Shown: positions 61,443 to 64,000 of the stretch, in pieces
How the letters are laid out: each line of letters begins with the position of its first letter
Numbering within the stretch: the first letter of the stretch is position 1
Assembly (NCBI RefSeq): GCF_039655745.1
Contig: NZ_JBBYXI010000004.1
Coordinates: forward strand, 149,633-213,632
Source of the DNA: Hohaiivirga grylli
GTDB taxonomy: Bacteria > Pseudomonadota > Alphaproteobacteria > Rhizobiales > Beijerinckiaceae
Direction: 5' to 3'
DNA length: 64,000 bases
The notes under the pieces: generated by a model
Seen by the model: the letters and a program-made list of their open reading frames with translations, nothing else
What the model was told of the DNA's origin: nothing
Databases searched by the model: none
Made by a program: the position numbers and the translations under genes

Positions 61443-63464
61443 TTATTCCGAGCTGTCCCGGGCAACCGCAATGGACGAGCCAGCTTTATCGAGAATCATA
61501 TCAATCTGTTTACGTTGGCTGACAAAGTCTGCCAGACTTGTTCCATTCAGCTCTCTGCCACGTGGAACACGTATTTTCAGAGGATCAACAAGATGCCCGT
61601 TTACCTCAACTTCATAATGCAAATGCGGGCCTGTCGACAAGCCGGTTGTTCCAACATACCCGATTACTTGACCCTGACGGACGCGGGCGCCAACGGTGGA
61701 ACCTTCAGCAAAGCGTGACTGGTGAGAATAAGAAGTTACGTAACCATTGGCATGCTGTATCTCGATACGCATACCGTAACCGGATTTCCAACCTGCGACA
61801 ATAATCGTGCCGTTACCAGCTGCAAGAATTGGTGTACCAATCTTATTGGCCCAGTCGACACCCGTGTGCATCTTGGAATAGCGCAGGACAGGGTGGCGTC
61901 TCATTCCAAACCCGGATCTTAAAATGCCGTCTGTAATCGGTTTGCGTAGCAGGAAGCGTTTGAGTGAACGGCCTTCACTATCCAGATAATCAACACTGCC
62001 ATCATCTGATTGATAACGATACAGCTTGCGTGCTTCACCATTGGTTACGAAAGCGGCAAACAGCATTTCAGGCTTTTCGCCAGTTTCATCATCAACGGAA
62101 TAAAGAATCTCGATGGAATCACCCGGCGATACGCGACGCTGGAAATCAACATCGCTGCCAAATATCTTTACGAGCTCCTGAACCATGTCAGTTGGCATAT
62201 TGTTTTTAGCCGCCGTCTCATAAAGACTTTCATAAATGCGGGCGGTGCCAAGTTTGGCGTTCTTCTCTTCCTCTTCTTCTTCAGTAGAGGAGCCTTTGGC
62301 ACTGGCAACGGCTGTATTACTGGATGATGTATCCTCAATCGGCATAACCGAGACAAATTCACCGCGATCAGAAAGGGCTGCAATCGCTGTTTCCTTCTTT
62401 CCGGAAACCAACGTGACTCGTAAAACATCATCTGTTCGGTTTGTCAGAGGATTCTCGCCGTAGAGAATGCGTATAGTTTGCCCCTCTCCAAGAGAAGAGA
62501 CCTTTACGCTTTTCCCGAGAACCTGAATAATCTCATCAACCTCTGTTGCCGGGATTCTCTGATCTAGTAAGAAGGCTTTTAGGGTTTCCCCTTTTTTGAG
62601 TTGATATTCTTTATCACCATCGTCCGGCTGAGCTGCTGTGTCTTTCGTAATGTTTGTGACGTTTTCCGGAATCACCCGAACTTCAATTCCAGAAAAGAAA
62701 TTATCAGCCGTATTTGTCCCGCCCATGACATCTGTCAGCTGCCCAAGGCTTTGAAGGGGGCGTGAGAGAAGAAACTGCGGTGTAATAGGCAAGCCACTGC
62801 GCTGCCCCTGACTTTTGAGCAGGCTCAGTTCTGTTTCCAGCTGAGCTAGAGCATCGCTGTCACTGAGCGTCTGCTGATTCTCTTTAAATACGATATGAGT
62901 CAGATCAGCCCGGGTAATAGAGACATCCGCATCTGTGATTTCAGGTTGAGGAGCAGGCAGCTCTTCAGTCTGATTGTTATCATCTCCCTGAGCCATCAGC
63001 TTCATAGGGTTAAAGGGAGGGATATTGCTTGCGTAAAGCCCGGAGGTTGTCGACAAAGGTGTCGCAACACGAATAAATTGTCTGACCTTGATAATCTCGC
63101 GATTCCCGATCTTTGTTGTGATCGGTATTCGAAGAGCGTCGCCATTCTTATTATCAGAAGCCGCACTCTGGCGGACAAGCTTATCGCCTTTGATAATAGG
63201 GGTGGCTGAGCTGTTATCAGGAGCTGATGCCTGATAGGGGATGTATCTGGCTTTGCGTGGCTGTTCGACAAGAGAGGTCAGGCCTTGAAAAGCAATATAG
63301 ACAGAGGCACCAATAAGGGCACCGCCGGTAATGCCGATGAGAATGCTCGCACCCAGCCAGCGAAGGTTAACTTCGCGGCGGTCAATAATCTCTGCATTTG
63401 ACCCAGCGGCATCAAGCGGTGGTTCATTGCCAAGATCAGGAGCGTTTCCACCTGTTGTCAGCAT
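61443..63464 (-). CDS. Membrane-anchored M23 family metallopeptidase (LytM domain)
   Basis: The 673-aa protein has a cytoplasmic N-terminus, one membrane helix (about 38-62), a long low-complexity periplasmic region, a LysM/OapA-like segment (YQLKKGETLKAFLLDQRIPATEVDEIIQVL), and a C-terminal M23 domain: GFGMRRHPVLRYSKMHTGVDWANKIGTPILA and STGPHLHYEVEVNG. The zinc ligands HxxxD and HLH are intact, so it can act as a peptidoglycan endopeptidase. The ATG at 63464 is used; a TTG two codons earlier is possible. Confidence 0.93.
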   Translation of the reverse strand: MLTTGGNAPDLGNEPPLDAAGSNAEIIDRREVNLRWLGASILIGITGGALIGASVYIAFQGLTSLVEQPRKARYIPYQASAPDNSSATPIIKGDKLVRQSAASDNKNGDALRIPITTKIGNREIIKVRQFIRVATPLSTTSGLYASNIPPFNPMKLMAQGDDNNQTEELPAPQPEITDADVSITRADLTHIVFKENQQTLSDSDALAQLETELSLLKSQGQRSGLPITPQFLLSRPLQSLGQLTDVMGGTNTADNFFSGIEVRVIPENVTNITKDTAAQPDDGDKEYQLKKGETLKAFLLDQRIPATEVDEIIQVLGKSVKVSSLGEGQTIRILYGENPLTNRTDDVLRVTLVSGKKETAIAALSDRGEFVSVMPIEDTSSSNTAVASAKGSSTEEEEEEKNAKLGTARIYESLYETAAKNNMPTDMVQELVKIFGSDVDFQRRVSPGDSIEILYSVDDETGEKPEMLFAAFVTNGEARKLYRYQSDDGSVDYLDSEGRSLKRFLLRKPITDGILRSGFGMRRHPVLRYSKMHTGVDWANKIGTPILAAGNGTIIVAGWKSGYGMRIEIQHANGYVTSYSHQSRFAEGSTVGARVRQGQVIGYVGTTGLSTGPHLHYEVEVNGHLVDPLKIRVPRGRELNGTSLADFVSQRKQIDMILDKAGSSIAVARDSSE

Positions 63465-63846
63465 TGGCAATATTTCCTGCCTGTTGCGATCATATAACTG
63501 CTACTCTTTATCTTCTACACATGAGATATCCCGCGAAGGAGATATCTATACATAAATTATGTCATTAAGCCCAATCTGGATTTGAACAGGCGTTGGCTGC
63601 GTGCTTGGCCATAGCGGTGCACTTTCATTTAACTAAGCCTATTCGTATGAATATGGCAACTTTGCAGCGCCGATTTGGTTTATCATTCATAAGATAAGTG
63701 GCAGAAGTCTTTAGAAATAAGCCTTTTGCAAATTCTCCAAAGGCAGGCTTAAACTTTTTCCAAAAAATAAACTCATATTTTTCAGTGTGTTAATATGTTT
63801 TTGCAAATATTTTTGCATTATTGATGCTTAAAGTAGATATGCCCTG
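63465..63846. other. Gene-free AT-rich region before the right-end promoter
   Basis: No open frame or RNA gene that I can support. The last 100 bases are A/T-rich with T- and A-runs (63740-63835), as expected of an UP element for the promoter that follows. Confidence 0.55.
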
Positions 63847-63875
63847 TTGACTCTTTTGGGTGTGTATTTCATAAG
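63847..63875 (+). promoter_or_regulatory. Strong-looking sigma70-type promoter near the right end
   Basis: TTGACT (63847-63852), a 17-base spacer, and CATAAG (63870-63875) form a good -35/-10 pair, preceded by an A/T-rich upstream region. Transcription would run rightwards out of the window. Confidence 0.6.
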
Positions 63876-63883
63876 GTGTCCAT

Positions 63884-64000
63884 CGGCGCCGCGGGGCAAT
63901 TGTTTTGCGGCGTCTTTGTTTGCCTGATGGTCGTTTGATTGTTAGGCAGTCTCTTCGGAGGCGGTCTAAAAAAAGAATTTAAATTCTGCATTTTTAGATT
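63884..64000 (+). other. Structured leader running off the window, possible stable-RNA operon start
   Basis: After the promoter no coding frame is seen. CGCCGC (63887-63892) pairs with GCGGCG (63907-63912), TGCCT (63921) with AGGCA (63944), and GTCTC-TTCG-GAGGC (63949-63962) makes a UUCG tetraloop hairpin. This fits an rRNA-operon leader, but no mature rRNA sequence is inside the window. Confidence 0.4.

Noticed and set aside
63555..63640. tRNA-like T-arm (TTCAAATC on the minus strand) near the right end
   Set aside because: The flanking stem pairs only three bases, and no matching acceptor or anticodon stem can be drawn.
63596..63640. Short resemblance to the start of 5S rRNA (TGGCCATAGCGG)
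   Set aside because: The rest of a 5S molecule does not follow; the match is about a dozen bases and probably chance.
1..64000. Mobile element, prophage, CRISPR array, restriction or toxin-antitoxin locus
   Set aside because: No transposase, integrase, phage structural gene, cas gene, methylase-endonuclease pair or toxin-antitoxin pair was recognised, and gene order is that of core chromosome.

Overview
This 64 kb window is a stretch of chromosome from a free-living alphaproteobacterium. Base composition looks moderate, a little under 50 % G+C. The class call rests on gene order as much as on the proteins: lysC-ptsP-prfA-prmC next to ubiG; comF-grxC-nitrilase-DUF1178 with a divergent NDUFAF5-like methyltransferase; parvulin-argJ-mutT divergent from secA; lptM-lysA-DUF4175-twin-TM protein; and purC/purS/purQ/purL-bolA-grxD. 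These neighbourhoods are familiar from Rhodospirillales- and Rhizobiales-like genomes. I could not fix the genus. Genes are dense and I see no insertion sequence, prophage, CRISPR array, integrase or tRNA gene, so this is core chromosome rather than an island.

Layout. 0-6 kb: translation termination (prfA, prmC), nitrogen PTS (ptsP) and aspartokinase on the minus strand. 6-12.6 kb: ubiquinone methyltransferase, an SBF-like transporter, the DUF1178/nitrilase/grxC/comF cluster, an aminotransferase and a divergent methyltransferase. 12.6-18.2 kb: the glyoxylate shunt (aceA, glcB) with an 87-aa unknown protein and a divergent ScfR/RamB-type regulator; strong hairpins follow each minus-strand gene. 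18.2-28.6 kb: MFS exporter, mutT, argJ, an exported parvulin, secA, an L,D-transpeptidase lipoprotein, accA and a methyltransferase. 28.7-36.6 kb: gloB, a GNAT enzyme, a catalytically degenerate GGDEF/EAL-like protein, rpmF, mtgA, a short-chain prenyl diphosphate synthase and kup. 36.8-41.6 kb: ispG with a His-rich Fur/Zur-type regulator, divergent from a three-gene NitT/TauT-type ABC importer. 41.6-49.4 kb: a small exported monooxygenase-fold protein, OpgC, an ETFB-lysine-methyltransferase-like enzyme, a GT4 glycosyltransferase, a twin-TM protein, the large DUF4175 protein, lysA and lptM. 49.6-52.4 kb: a TlpA-type thioredoxin, an unknown exported protein and a KdgT permease. 52.4-57.9 kb: grxD, bolA and de novo purine genes. 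58-63.5 kb: carboxylesterase, AlkA-type glycosylase, gluQ, an AEC transporter and a membrane-anchored M23 peptidase. The last 540 bp carry no gene but contain a strong-looking promoter and a structured leader running off the window end, compatible with the start of a stable-RNA operon.

Together the genes describe an aerobic, probably oligotrophic heterotroph that can grow on acetate or fatty acids through the glyoxylate shunt, makes its own purines and lysine, and uses the MEP isoprenoid pathway and ubiquinone. Nothing in the window is an obvious new system. The most interesting leads are the small protein tied to the glyoxylate locus, the EAL-like protein lacking its catalytic signature, the importer back-to-back with the His-rich Zur-type regulator, the palindromes at several promoters, and the unidentified RNA start at the right edge. 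All family assignments were made by eye; no database search was run.
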